A stretch of DNA of 64,000 nucleotides, from positions 77,559,001-77,623,000 of the forward strand of contig CM075345.1 in assembly GCA_037693485.1 (NCBI GenBank). The letters run 5' to 3'. Shown one piece after another: positions 11,569 to 24,326 of the stretch. The first letter of the stretch is position 1; each line of letters opens with the position of its first letter. The notes beneath the pieces were generated by a model. The model was given only the letters and a program-made list of their open reading frames with translations. It was not told where the DNA came from and searched no databases. The stretch comes from Kitagawia praeruptora. Its lineage: Eukaryota; Streptophyta; Magnoliopsida; Apiales; Apiaceae. The translations under genes were made by a program, and so were the position numbers.

Positions 11569-11591
11569 TTTGTATTTTGGAATGTGTGCAG
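11551..11591 (+). other. Intron-like gag/pol junction of element B (41 nt)
   Basis: GT follows TGG at 11551 and GTGTGCAG ends at 11591, just before the start of pol. The gag stop TGA at 11566-11568 lies inside. Removing 41 nt joins gag and pol in frame, as the 38 nt would in element A. Shorter than usual plant introns, so function is unproven. Confidence 0.35.
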
Positions 11592-12560
11592 GGAAATAAG
11601 AGGAATCTATGGTACCTAGACAGTGGATGTTCTAGGCATATGACAGGAGATTCAACCCTGCTCACAGAGTTCAAGGAGGCAGCTGGCCCTAGAATTACCT
11701 TTGGAGATGACATCAAAGGATATACTAAGGGATATGGCTTGATTACAAAGGACAATGTCATCATAGAAGAAGTGGCTTTAGTTGAAGGTTTGAAGCACAA
11801 TTTGCTGAGTGCCAGTCAGATTTGTGACAAAGACTATGAAGTAAAGTTCACTAAAGAAGCCTGTGTTGTTTCTTCCAAGGAAAACAACAATGTGGTTCTG
11901 ACAGGCTTTAGAAAAGGAAATGTTTACATAGCTGATTTCAACTCAGTATGCTCAGAATGCATTACTTGTCTCTTCAGCAAAGCAAGCAAGGATGAGAGTT
12001 GGCTATGGCATAAAAAGCTATCACATTTGAATTTTAAAGTTATGAATGATTTGGTAAGAAAGGATCTTGCTAGAGGAATCCCTCAATTGGAGTTCATCAA
12101 GGATGGATTGTGTGATGCCTGCCAATTAGGGAAGCAAAAGAAATCATCCTTCAAGAGCAAGACAGAGTCATCCATTGTTAAACCTCTTCAATTGCTGCAT
12201 ATGGACTTATTTGGTCCAGTAAATGTCATGTCCATTTCAAAGAAGAAATACTGTCTGGTGATTGTGGATGATTTTTCTAAGTTTACATGGACCTTCCTTA
12301 TGCACTCCAAAGATTGTGCAAGTGAAATCATCATCAATCATCTCAGACTAGTAAACAATGGTTCTGAAGTAAAAGTACAAAAAATCAGGAGTGATAATGG
12401 CACTGAATTCAAAAATTCCACAATGAAGATTTTCTGTGAAGAGAATGGAATTGTCCATGAGTTTTCTGCTGCTAGAACACCTCAACAAAATGGGGTTGTT
12501 GAAAGGAAAAATAGAACTCTCATTTAAGCAGCTAGAACAATGCTAAGTGAATTAAGATTC
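11592..12560 (+). pseudogene. pol: Element B pol, part 1: protease and most of integrase
   Basis: Protease DSGCSRHMTG follows the gag junction. Integrase has the HHCC finger (WHKKLSHLNF to CDACQLGKQ), D in LHMDLFGPVN, D in IRSDNGTEF and E in NGVVERKN. A nonsense TAA at 12525-12527 lies a few codons after the catalytic Glu. Element D interrupts the gene at target GATTC (12556-12560), and the frame resumes at 22555. Confidence 0.9.
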
Positions 12561-13507
12561 TGTGACAGCCCCAAATCCGGGGTCATGAATCTGGGCCATC
12601 ACGGACCAACTTCCATTCAAAATCAATATCTCTTGGGTTTTTTTTTTTATAATTAATACTTATGCGATTGACCCCACAGTAATACACACACACACACCAG
12701 TCATATGCTCAGAGAACAACATTCACCATAATAAAAGTTTAGAGTTAAACAGCTATTACAAACCCAGAATCATACTTAAACACATTGCTGAATAATACTT
12801 CGACATGAAGCATTTCAACAATCAAAAGTTATTACACCAACTTACACACTTAATGTACACAATCTATCAATACCCAACCATCCGATAGCTACCTCGGAAA
12901 GCGTTGCCAACACTCTCTCAAAAGTTCGTCTTTCCCGTACCCTCTTGCGGGGTGTAGTACGAAGTATCGGCGTACCTAGCTGTATATAGATAAGTAGCAA
13001 GAGTGAGCTATAATAGCTCAGCAAGATCATATGGTAAACTAGAATTTAAAATGTGGACAAGTATATATATATGCATGTGAAAGCGGAAACCATTTATAAA
13101 CTTTAAGGAAGAATGAAACTCTTATTTAATAATACATCATCCACTTACTATTATAAGAAAGAAATCTAAGATAATACAGTATCAGTTTCTCTGCTTAAAT
13201 AATATATCAATCAATATACCCTTTCAATGTAATATTTCAAGATAATATGAATACTTGAATAAATCTCTCACTATCATCTTCTCTTTCCCTTCTTATACAG
13301 CAATTTTATAAATTAATATAAAATCAGTTTCTCTTCATCTATAACAATTATTCCATCGTTTCATATCATTCTCCCTTTTTAGCATACCCATCTGACTTTA
13401 TCATTTATTCTTTATTCAAATATTGTGGGGATTTTCACTGTTGCCGAATACGTGAGGCACGATGATCAGTCGTCCTCCGTACCCGTCCCTTTTTACTACC
13501 GGTAGAA

Positions 13508-13562
13508 GGAGGAAGGTCCACCACTACATCCCCCTGGAGGAAGGTCCACCACTACATCCTCC
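13508..13562. repeat. Direct repeat pair inside the LTR of D
   Basis: A GGAGGAAGGTCCACCACTAC-type unit of about 27 bp occurs twice in a row, and again in the other LTR at about 19917-19971. Confidence 0.8.
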
Positions 13563-13945
13563 TTCGGCAACTCTTGGGCCGAATTAAAATATTGATTGCT
13601 GGACTGTGCAGCACACAGCCTCTTACGCTTTTTATTGTTATCCCCCTTTTTGTCAAATCATTATTCCATTTACAAAATATCATTCCACATTTCCATTTTC
13701 TCGCTTTCATTTCCATATGTCATTCACTCATCTCATTTCCATTCTCGCACATTACTTCTATAAAATATATATATAACATAATACTTTGATTATGATTCAA
13801 ACATCTCCTTTATATTCAAGAATTCAAATATGCTTTTATATACGTAGAGTATTCCATTTATCTCAAAAGTATTAAATACCATTCAATAATATTTATTAAA
13901 TCACAATTCTTAGAAAGAATATAATATTATAAATCATATAACCCT

Positions 13946-14075
13946 AGATAATAACTGATTCCATTCCTTTATATATCTTTAGATAACAACTAATACCATT
14001 CCTTTATATATCTTTAGATAACAACTGATACCATTCCTTTATATATCTTTAGATAACAACTGATACCATTCCTTC
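13946..14075. repeat. Four tandem copies of a 35-bp unit in the LTR of D
   Basis: Units contain GATAACAACTGATACCATTC followed by a CTTTATATATCTTTA tract. The last copy diverges at its end. The counterpart in the other LTR is 20355-20484. Confidence 0.85.
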
Positions 14076-16140
14076 ATATTCCCTTAATCATAAGGCATGT
14101 TCACTTCATGCATAATCATCTCTATGTATATTCATATCCATCTCATACTCATACCCATATCCATATTCATATCATACTCATATACCCTCCCTTTTTACAT
14201 CAATAATCGAGGAAAACCATTTCTTAACAATATAGTAACAATAGCCTCATATATATATATTTCATGAAATCAAGTTTCTTTGAAGATAAATAATTTCCAA
14301 GTAGGGATAGAAAAGATCTTGCCTTGGTTCCTGTATCCTGACAGTAAGGCTGGTCCCTCTTCCGGAGTTTCTATAAACATAAAAGGACCGTCATTAGAAT
14401 ATCACATCTCTTACTCACTACACTCTTGTATAACACTAACCTTGATACTTTAATATATGCCTAACGTATCACTATTACCCCAAAGGTTCAAGAACTTAAC
14501 CATTTATAAACTAAATCGAAGTTTCAGGGTTTTCACCATTTTCCCTAACGACCAAACTTAACTGTAAAAATTCTCAGAAAATATGGATTTCGTATTTTAA
14601 TGCAAGGTCAACTGTCAAGGGTCCTCTGACCACCCAACTACAATATTCCAAAATTTCGTGACTTATAAAAATGTCTAAGTATGGTAACTTTAGCCTCAAA
14701 GTTGATACAATTACGTTTTCTCGGTTATCGAACGTCTTTCACTAAAACTGACTTTTCTCCTAAACCGTTCATCAGATTTTAACGCACCTTATATCAAAAC
14801 GATCTATGAACTAAGCTCTATCATCTCATGGTCAGTTGGTGTTCTAAACAGGAACCTACCGTATGCCTCTGTTGTTCCAAAACAGGGCAGTTTCTTGGTT
14901 TAACGAAAATCGGACATTATAACGGCTATATTTTCGTACTTTCCAAAATCAAACTCCTCCAAAATCAATCATCAAACACAATAATCATCACCTACACCAT
15001 GTGGTCTTCATTACCAGCCATGGTTACACTCCCAAACTCCTTCCAAAATCAACTCAAACCACTTACAAACACTTATAACATCATAAACATAACCTTTATA
15101 CCACTTAATCACTAAACCAACCATAAATCATCATAACCTCAAGATAATACTAAGGGTTCATGAACTCCATACCTTCCTTGAAGCTTTAACAACACTTAAT
15201 AATCCTTGGCTAGTCCTTAAACAACCTTAAAGTAGCTTGGATAGTCTAAAGAAACCATAAAACACAAGTTAATTCTTAGAGTTACTAAACTGCAGCTGAA
15301 AGAAGATGAAAAACGAGGTCCTTACCTTGGTTTTCTGGACAAGGTTCCTAAAGAAGAGTTGTAGGGAATCTCAATACCTTTCCAAAAAGCTAAAGAACAC
15401 GAAATTCGGCTGAGAAACGAAGGAGATATGCCTGTTTTTCTGGACTGCTGTCTATTTGGCCGAATTGATCTAAATGGATGAAGATAATAAGATTTTTGTG
15501 TTGGTTAACCTTGTCTAGCTTAGTCTTGATGATTCTAGAATTTTGTAGATAATCCCCCATGGTTAATGACTAATTTGCCCTTAACAAGAGTTAGTGGAAA
15601 GTGATGTTATGGATGATGTTATTGTTGGATATTCTAGAATCCTTGTTTTTTTTTTCTAAGTATTGTTTTAATGATTCTTGATTATTGGTAATATAGTGTA
15701 TATCCTTGTTATAATATTAATCTTGGTTGTTTGGTTTCCATACTCGTCTAGTTGTGGTTCGTTTCGAGTATACCTCATTATCTCAGTGGTTTTTGAAATC
15801 ATTTACAAATCCAATTTCCCTTGGTATTCTCTTAACTTAATAATCCTTTGGTTTAACCTAAATTCACTAATCCCTCAATATATAATTCTTATAATATTTC
15901 CATACTCCTTAATATCCAATAAAAGCTCATTCGAAATCAAAATCCTCAAAATCCATATTCAGGAATTTCTGGAATCTATCGTCATTTCGAGTCTCTTATT
16001 TCCAATGTACAATACTAATATGGTTTCTGTTTATTCATTTTCCATTTCCATTATAGAGTACCTATATACCATTTCTCTAAATCCTCGAAATTTACTATTC
16101 ATGTGACCACTGTAGCATTACTGAAGTTAGGGTTATTACA

Positions 16141-16155
16141 TCCTTCCCCCCTTAA
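16141..16155 (-). other. Polypurine tract of element D
   Basis: On the minus strand AAGGGGGGAAGGA lies directly upstream of the 3' LTR. It is the usual start point of plus-strand DNA synthesis. Confidence 0.85.
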
Positions 16156-16254
16156 AAGGATTCCGTCCCGGAATCACGTTAGAAATGTCCATATATACCT
16201 TTTCATCTACACCTTATAACTTCTATACCACTTTCTCCATCCTTTTTCCTTCAT

Positions 16255-16385
16255 AATATCTCTATCTTGTTTGCGCAAAAATACACCAACATAAACTTGC
16301 TTATCATTCATCAACTTTCCTCTCTTAGTTATGGTATCGGCCACCACATTGGCCTCTCCTGAATGGTAGTGTATCTCACTTATGG
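16255..16385 (-). pseudogene. Remnant of Ty3/Gypsy pol at the RNase H/integrase border in D
   Basis: Reading the minus strand from about 16382, one frame gives EIHYHSGEANVVADTITKR followed by GKLMNDKQVYVGVF. This is the conserved stretch at the end of Ty3/Gypsy RNase H (typical form YHPGKANVVADALSRK). The rest of pol is missing, so D derives from a complete Gypsy element by internal deletion. Confidence 0.7.
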
Positions 16386-16701
16386 TTTATCCCTATGTTG
16401 ATCTCTATCATGACATAAAATATACACACTTCGATCTTATTATATCTTGTCCCTGTAAAATCTTCCAGAAATCCGGCTCGAATAAAATTCCTTGAAACAA
16501 TTGTAAGAAAATACTCCCTATAATATATATTTCCTGTTCGTATCTGAACAAGTCTATGGTTTACCCCCAAAATACTATTATTCTCCTTTTCATAGAATTT
16601 CTAACCCCTAACAGATACTGATTTTCCTTATCTAGATTATCAACCTACCTATACCATTCATTGACCACATTGATTCCTAACCAAACATTTACACTAAAAA
16701 T

Positions 16702-17313
16702 TTAATTACTAGAAAAATGTTCACCTGCATCTGTATCCGGCTTTCTCAATGCCTCTCCTAAAGTTATGTTGTACACTCTGGCAGTAGGTTTATTTGAAAC
16801 AGTCATACTTTGTCCCGGCGCAGATGACCCACCGGAACGGCAATCTCTAGCAAAGTGTCCTAGTTTCCCACATTGATAACATTTGATATCAATCTTGTCA
16901 GTTGATGTGCACTGATTATAATAGTGTCCTTTCTGTCCGCACTTAAAGCAAGTTACTTTCGACCTCCTACACACTCCCGTATGCTTCCTACCACACGTGT
17001 TACAGTCTGGAAATGGTGTTCGAGATTGATTAGATTGAAAGGTTCCTGTGGATCTACCACCCTGATTCACCGTCTCACTAACAGTCTTGTTACTCCCTGT
17101 CTTTCCCACAAACTGAGATTTTTGTCCCTTACCAACTTTGTTAAAGTAACTTCCTTCGCTTGAACCTCCTTTCTGACCCTCACATCTCCTTTTCTTACTT
17201 TCTCGCCCCATCTGATTTTGTTCGTTATGAGCATTTTCATTCTGTCTATTTCGTCTTCCTTCATCTCTCTCATTTTCCTTTGCATTTGCTCTATTATTAC
17301 GCTTAGGCGACAT
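16702..17313 (-). CDS. gag: Shortened gag of element D with zinc knuckles
   Basis: 203 codons from ATG 17313. Residues 1-100 are hydrophilic and basic (MSPKRNNRANAKENERDEG). Residues 104-115 form a CX2CX3HX3C motif. Two classic knuckles follow at 122-135 (CFKCGQKGHYYNQC) and 145-158 (CYQCGKLGHFARDC). This triple arrangement is typical of Tekay/Del-type Gypsy gag. The roughly 150-residue capsid-type retrotransposon gag domain expected between the basic start and the knuckles is absent, so the head looks fused directly to the nucleocapsid part. It could bind RNA but probably not assemble a particle by itself. Confidence 0.7.
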   Translation of the reverse strand: MSPKRNNRANAKENERDEGRRNRQNENAHNEQNQMGRESKKRRCEGQKGGSSEGSYFNKVGKGQKSQFVGKTGSNKTVSETVNQGGRSTGTFQSNQSRTPFPDCNTCGRKHTGVCRRSKVTCFKCGQKGHYYNQCTSTDKIDIKCYQCGKLGHFARDCRSGGSSAPGQSMTVSNKPTARVYNITLGEALRKPDTDAGEHFSSN

Positions 17314-18949
17314 GATTCTGTATATAACAATATTCTTCTTTAATCACCCAATTTAGGGTATAATATACATCATTCTCATATACACAATTATATCACTAGT
17401 TAACTCATTTATATACCATAATATTCTCAACTCAACTTTATCAGTTAAGCGTATCACCTTTAGCACAATAACCTTTTCATTTAAGTCAATCACCTTATAT
17501 TCATCAATATCCTTGAATCTCAACATTTAATATCAAAATACAATAGAATTTAGACAGAGTACACAAACTTCATTAATTATCTCACTTCCCTTGTTTATCC
17601 TTATTCTGACTTTTTCCTCAAAATACACCTTACTTTCAGTAGTAAATCTCAATTATGCCTTAAAATTCCTCATATTCTTTTCTCTTACTAATCATCAAAT
17701 ATACTCATTTCTTCTCACGAAATTCCTTCATCTCTTATATTTAAACGCTTCTAACTCTAATTATCTCTTATTGAAATTTCCCTTTGAATCTCCAGTTCCC
17801 TTGTATAATCACGTATATATACTCTAAACATTGCTTCCCTTATCCCATCCATTACTGAAACCTTCTATATTCGAAACAATTGATAGAATTCAAGAGACCT
17901 TAAATTTAAACGAACCCAGATATAAGCAAGGGTCCCACAACAATTTATAACATTAAGAGTTTTAAATAACCTTTATTCGAAACAAAAGAATATTTGAGAA
18001 ATCAATATGATGGAAGAACCCGTACGTCACACAAGTGAGGGCGTCCCCTCCGACTTTCTATCACACAGACAGATTGTCCCCGTGTATACATATAGGGCTA
18101 TTCCTCTTAGTTGGAGTAAGAAATATAGAGGTAAATTTAAATCACGATGATAAACACCATTTTTCGAAAATAATCTTAGAGTAATATTTTGACTAAGATA
18201 GATTAAATACAATTTTGAAACACCTTCCAAAGGTACCAAAATATTTTGAAAAGATACCGACCCTTAATGAATAAGAGGTGTCAGATCACAACTGAATTTA
18301 CCACCAGTAGAGGAAAATTTGAAACTCAATAACATAATTTAGCAGGGATTTAGAAAATTTAAGAATAGGTACCGTTAATAGCCTCTGCCCAATTTAAAAT
18401 CCCAAATAATGGAAGGTTTTCCTCAAATACCATATATATCTAAGTCTGCGTACTCTCCAAAATTTCTTAAATTTGGCACTTATCCTTTAGCCTTAAACTA
18501 TCGTCTTATATTCCCAGTTATCGTCATTTACCTAGTCTTGACTTGGCTCGATACTTTCTGCCTTTATCCATAATAGAACACAACCCTCTAATCGATATAC
18601 TTACGTAATATTGATCGTCTTAGCCTGACACTGCTCCGGTATCAAGGACCCTTCAATTTATACTTCTAAATTGTATATTCTAACATACCACACATACTCA
18701 CAATTTTTTCTAACGTACACTTCCTGTTACCTCAATTATTCCCTTTTCTCATATCAGTCCCATGTGCTACATAAACTTGACACTTTTGGCATAATAACCT
18801 TTATTAGCAATAATCTATAAAATCATAATCACTACTTAGAATAAACGCTTCGTTCGATAAACCCCCCTTGAACTCGATGGAAGTTCACAATTTTATATTA
18901 TAATTAATACATTTATTATTATCACTCTTGTTCCTGAGCATTATGACTC
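17314..18949 (-). other. Long leader of element D between primer site and gag
   Basis: About 1.6 kb of non-coding sequence. No ORF with a recognisable product. It presumably holds packaging signals and the 5' UTR. Confidence 0.5.
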
Positions 18950-18964
18950 TTAGCTCTGATACCA
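18950..18964 (-). other. Primer-binding site of element D (initiator tRNA-Met)
   Basis: On the minus strand TGGTATCAGAGCTAAG follows the 5' LTR after three bases. Confidence 0.9.
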
Positions 18965-18967
18965 AAC

Positions 18968-21900
18968 TGTGACAGCCCCAAATCCGGGGTCATGAATCTG
19001 GGCCATCACGGACCAACTTCCATTCAAAATCAATATCTCTTGGGTTTTTTTTTTTTTATAATTAATACTTATGCGATTGACCCCACAGTAATACACACAC
19101 ACACACCAGTCATATGCTCAGAGAACAACATTCACCATAATAAAAGTTTAGAGTTAAACAGCTATTACAAACCTAGAATCATACTTAAACACATTGCTGA
19201 ATAATACTTCGACATGAAGCATTTCAACAATCAAAAGTTATTACACCAACTTACACACTTAATGTACACAATCTATCAATACCCAACCATCCGATAGCTA
19301 CCTCGGAAAGCGTTGCCAACACTCTCTCAAAAGTTCGTCTTTCCCGTACCCTCTTGCGGGGTGTAGTACGAAGTATCGGCGTACCTAGCTGTATATAGAT
19401 AAGTAGCAAGAGTGAGCTATAATAGCTCAGCAAGATCATATGGTAAACTAGAATTTAAAATGTGGACAAGTATATATATATGCATGTGAAAGCGGAAACC
19501 ATTTATAAACTTTAAGGAAGAATGAAACTCTTATTTAATAATACATCATCCACTTACTATTATAAGAAAGAAATCTAAGATAATACAGTACCAGTTTCTC
19601 TGCTTAAATAATATATCAATCAATATACCCTTTCAATGTAATATTTCAAGATAATATGAATACTTGAATAAATCTCTCACTATCATCTTATCTTTCCCTT
19701 CTTATACAGCAATTTTATAAATTAATATAAAATCAGTTTCTCTTCATCTATAACAATTATTCCATCGTTTCATATCATTCTCCCTTTTTAGCATACCCAT
19801 CTGACTTTATCATTTATTCTTTATTCAAATATTGTGGGGGTTTTCACTGTTGCCGAATACGTGAGGCACGATGATCAGTCGTCCTCCGTACCCGTCCCTT
19901 TTTACTACCGGTAGAAGGAGGAAGGTCCACCACTACATCCCCCTGGAGGAAGGTCCACCACTACATCCTCCTTCGGCAACTCTTGGGCCAAATTAAAATA
20001 TTGATTGCTGGACTGTGCAGCACACAGCCTCTTACGCTTTTTATTGCTATCCCCCTTTTTGTCAAATCATTATTCCATTTACAAAATATCATTCCACATT
20101 TCCATTTTCTCGCTTTCATTTCCATATGTCATTCACTCATCTCATTTCCATTCTCGCACATTACTTCTATAAAATATATATATAACATAATACTTTGATT
20201 ATGATTCAAACATCTCCTTTATATTCAAGAATTCAAATATGCTTTTATATACGTAGAGTATTCCATTTATCTCAAAAGTATTAAATACCATTCAATAATA
20301 TTTATTAAATCACAATTCTTAGAAAGAATATAATATTATAAATCATATAACCCTAGATAATAACTGATTCCATTCCTTTATATATCTTTAGATAACAACT
20401 AATACCATTCCTTTATATATCTTTAGATAACAACTGATACCATTCCTTTATATATCTTTAGATAACAACTGATACCATTCCTTCATATTCCCTTAATCAT
20501 AAGGCATGTTCACTTCATGCATAATCATCTCTATGTATATTCATATCCATCTCATACTCATACCCATATCCATATTCATATCATACTCATATACCCTCCC
20601 TTTTTACATCAATAATCGAGGAAAACCATTTCTTAACAATATAGTAACAATAGCCTCACATATATATATTTCATGAAATCAAGTTTCTTTGAAGATAAAT
20701 AATTTCCAAGTAGGGATAGAAAAGATCTTGCCTTGGTTCCTGTATCCTGACAGTAAGGCTGGTCCCTCTTCCGGAGTTTCTATAAACATAAAAGGACCGT
20801 CATTAGAATATCACATCTCTTACTCACTACACTCTTGTATAACACTAACCTTGATACTTTAATATATGCCTAACGTATCACTATTACCCCAAAGGTTCAA
20901 GAACTTAACCATTTATAAACTAAATCGAAGTTTCAGGGTTTTCACCATTTTCCCTAACGACCAAACTTAACTGTAAAAATTCTCAGAAAATATGGATTTC
21001 GTATTTTAATGCAAGGTCAACTGTCAAGGGTCCTCTGACCACCCAACTACAATATCCCAAAATTTCGTGACTTATAAAAATGTCTAAGTATGGTAACTTT
21101 AGCCTCAAAGTTGATACAATTACGTTTTCTCGGTTATCGAACGTCTTTCACTAAAACTGACTTTTCTCCTAAACCGTTCATCAGATTTTAACGCACCTTA
21201 TATCAAAACGATCTATGAACTAAGCTCTATCATCTCATGGTCAGTTGGTGTTCTAAACAGGAACCTACCGTATGCCTCTGTTGTTCCAAAACAGGGCAGT
21301 TTCTTGGTTTAACGAAAATCGGACATTATAACGGCTATATTTTCGTACTTTCCAAAATCAAACTCCTCCAAAATCAATCATCAAACACAATAATCATCAC
21401 CTACACCATGTGGTCTTCATTACCAGCCATGGTTATACTCCCAAACTCCTTCCAAAATCAACTCAAACCACTTACAAACACTTATAACATCATAAACATA
21501 ACCTTTATACCACTTAATCACTAAACCAACCATAAATCATCATAACCTCAAGATAATACTAAGGGTTCATGAACTCCATACCTTCCTTGAAGCTTTAACA
21601 ACACTTAATAATCCTTGGCTAGTCCTTAAACAACCTTAAAGTAGCTTGGATAGTCTAAAGAAACCAAAAAACACAAGTTAATTCTTAGAGTTACTAAACT
21701 GCAGCTGAAAGAAGATGAAAAACGAGGTCCTTACCTTGGTTTTCTGGACAAGGTTCCTAAAGAAGAGTTGTAGGGCATCTCAATACCTTTCCAAAAAGCT
21801 AAAGAACACGAAATTCGGCTGAGAAACGAAGGAGATATGCCTGTTTTTCTGGACTGCTGTCTATTTGGCCGAATTGATCTAAATGGATGAAGATAATAAG

Positions 21901-22549
21901 ATTTTTGTGTTGGTTAACCTTGTCTAGCTTAGTCTTGATGATTCTAGAGTTTTGTAGATAATCCCCCATGGTTAATGACTAATTTGCCCTTAACAAGAGT
22001 TAGTGGAAAGTGATGTTATGGATGATGTTATTGTTGGATATTCTAGAATCCTTGTTTTTTTTTTCTAAGTATTGTTTTAATGATTCTTGATTATTGGTAA
22101 TATAGTGTATATCCTTGTTATAATATTAATCTTGGTTGTTTGGTTTCCATACTCGTCTAGTTGTGGTTCGTTTCGAGTATACCTCATTATCTCAGTGGTT
22201 TTTGAAATCATTTACAAATCCAATTTCCCTTGGTATTCTCTTAACTTAATAATCCTTTGGTTTAACCTAAATTCACTAATCCCTCAATATATAATTCTTA
22301 TAATATTTCCATACTCCTTAATATCCAATAAAAGCTCATTCGAAATCAAAATCCTCAAAATCCATATTCAGGAATTTCTGGAATCTATCGTCATTTCGAG
22401 TCTCTTATTTCCAATGTACAATACTAATATGGTTTTTGTTTATTCATTTTCCTTTTCCATTATAGAGTACCTATATACCATTTCTCTAAATCCTCGAAAT
22501 TTACTATTCATGTGACCACTGTAGCATTACTGAAGTTAGGGTTATTACA
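18968..22549 (-). repeat. 5' LTR of element D (3582 bp)
   Basis: Nearly identical to 12561-16140. Differences I see are scattered single substitutions and a T-run length change. Followed on the right by target copy GATTC (22550-22554). Confidence 0.95.
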
Positions 22550-22760
22550 GATTCCCAACATATTTCTGGGCTGAAGCTGTCAACACTGCCTGCTTCACTC
22601 AGAATATTTCCTTGATCAATCAAGCTAGAGGAATGACTCCTTATCAGTTATTCGCCAACAAGAAACCAACGTTAGCTTTTCTTCATGTCTTTGGATGTAA
22701 GTGTTTTGTGCTAAGAAATCATGGAGATAACTTGGGCAAATTTGAACAAAAGGCAGATGA
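22550..22760 (+). pseudogene. pol: Element B pol, part 2: end of integrase core
   Basis: Continues the frame of part 1 after removal of D and one GATTC, with the Copia pattern PTYFWAEAVNTACF and HVFGCKCFVL. It stops at the insertion site of E (target GATGA at 22756-22760). Confidence 0.9.
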
Positions 22761-24326
22761 TGAAAGTGTTTGTCCAAAATCCAATCATGTATGATGAGTT
22801 AGGAAGAACTTTCATGTATTCTTATTTGATTTCATTGATATTAATAAAAGACATGCTTTGATTTTATTACGGGCTTTATCTATTTAAATTGTGTTAAATA
22901 AGATGTTCCATAGTTTAGAGTAAAGCTTCTAGAATTATAATGAGATTGTAATAGTGAGATCTAGAAGATGATAACTCTGGACTTAAACAGTTCCCGATCG
23001 TAGGATAACTAATCGGAAGTTAGTGAATCCGCAAAGATTGGTACATACTAGGCTTGCTCCTTTTAGGAGGATGTCTGTTCTCATAGGCATTTGTGTGGTG
23101 ACACTATAGCTAGTATGTAGGTGCTTATTAGGGAATAAGTTCACTGAACATGACTCGATAAGTTGAATAACTAATGGAGTTTACTCACGTGTCAGAAAGT
23201 TGTTCTCTGAGTGATAGTTGTACAAGTGTCCTTAGACTTGAGATCATTAGAGTAATCTTGTATATAATGAACTATGCTTTGGTTTAGTCCTTAGTCTCAA
23301 GGACATCCATTAGGTCTATTCTGGGCATAGGGATTTGTGTATGGAGATAGTTAATGGTTAATAAAGGATCTACCCCTTCCAGTAAAGGAAGTGAATATCC
23401 TATGTTATTCTTAGTATGCGAGTTCTGGAATCTCTGGCCAGAGTGTATGAAATTAGAAAGGAGTTTCTAATTTGCATTAATATGAACTTTGCATTATGAA
23501 TAAGAAATCATATGATTAAATTTGATAGGCTTGACACGAGTTCCATGCCTTGTATTTAATCGGGATATTGCAGGGTAGAAGGAATTGATTGTACGGTAAC
23601 TAGTCACTGACAGGTTCTTGGTATTCTAAGCAGTGAATTCATATTATCCGGATAGTCGCGATATGTTGAGAAGCATCACTCACGATGTAGAATAAATATA
23701 ATTAATCAGTTAATTATATTTAATGAATTTTAGAATTCATATAAATAATAAATAAAAAGTTTATTATTATTTATTTCTACTACCGACTTAATATTGAACC
23801 TACAGGGTCACACCATAAAAAGATTAATTTATTGATGAAGGTATTTTGAGAGAGCAAGTTGTTTTAATAATGATTAAAATTGTTTTAATTATTATTTAAC
23901 ATTTTATAAGATAAAGTGTAGGATTTATATATTAATATATAATGATATATTAATTATGAAAACCCTACATGAGCCCTATAAATAGAATGAGATGAGAATG
24001 AGTTTATATACTTTTGGTTTTTGTGAAAAACCTAGTTGCCTCCCTCATCTTCTTCATCTCCCTCTCTCTCTCTCTCAAACCTCCATTTTTATAAAAACTT
24101 AGTTTTATAAAAAGCTTCGTCGAAGAATTAATCTTGGTGGTTACCGGTAGAGTGCTTCACACTCTGAGGAGCAACTGCTAAAACACCATTTTGTAAAGCT
24201 TCGACTTCAAGGTATGGTTACGATTCCCTCGTTTATTCATTCTTATATGTTTTTCTATATGTGCGATACACGGTTTTTACGAAAATAATTGTTATTTGCG
24301 CTTCCGCTCGTCCGTAAATTCCTTCA
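22761..24326 (+). mobile_element. Element E: solo LTR (1566 bp) in pol of element B
   Basis: Starts TGAAAGTGTT and ends CCTTCA, so the ends form an imperfect TGAAAG/TGAAGG inverted pair. It is flanked by GATGA on both sides (22756-22760 and 24327-24331). No primer site or internal region is present, so it is a solo LTR left by LTR-LTR recombination. On the plus strand it has TATAAATA at 23977-23984, a CT-rich tract near 24060 and a splice-donor-like AAG/GTATGG at 24211. It resembles solo LTR G (59516-60513) at the start and in a CCTACAGGGTCACAC core. Confidence 0.85.

Larger units (their letters stand above)
12561..16140 (-). repeat. 3' LTR of element D (3580 bp)
   Basis: On the plus strand it begins TGTGACAGCC and ends GGTTATTACA. 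The minus-strand 5' end is therefore TGTAATAACC. Nearly identical to 18968-22549. The last bases form a CCCC-AAAT-CCGGGG inverted repeat. The short ORFs in it recur in the other LTR and show no family resemblance. Confidence 0.95.
12561..22549 (-). mobile_element. Element D: Ty3/Gypsy (Tekay/Del-like) LTR element with gag remnant and almost no pol
   Basis: Two 3.58-kb LTRs flank only 2.83 kb of internal DNA. Target duplication GATTC is at 12556-12560 and 22550-22554. On the minus strand the 5' LTR is 18968-22549, followed by TTTGGTATCAGAGC (primer site), a 1.6-kb leader, a shortened gag, a scrap of pol at the RNase H/integrase border, a polypurine tract and the 3' LTR. I count about 14 substitutions between the LTRs by eye (about 0.4%), so it inserted recently although it cannot make its own RT or integrase. 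Compare the LARD and TR-GAG classes of non-autonomous elements. Confidence 0.93.

Noticed and set aside
12842..13030. 62-codon minus-strand ORF duplicated at 19251-19439
   Set aside because: LTR sequence of element D, same reason. It is conserved only because the LTRs are young.
13574..16106. ORFs of 71, 95 and 142 codons (+), repeated at 19983-22515
   Set aside because: They lie inside both LTRs of element D, are hydrophobic and low in complexity, and match no family I recognise. They recur because the LTRs are duplicated.
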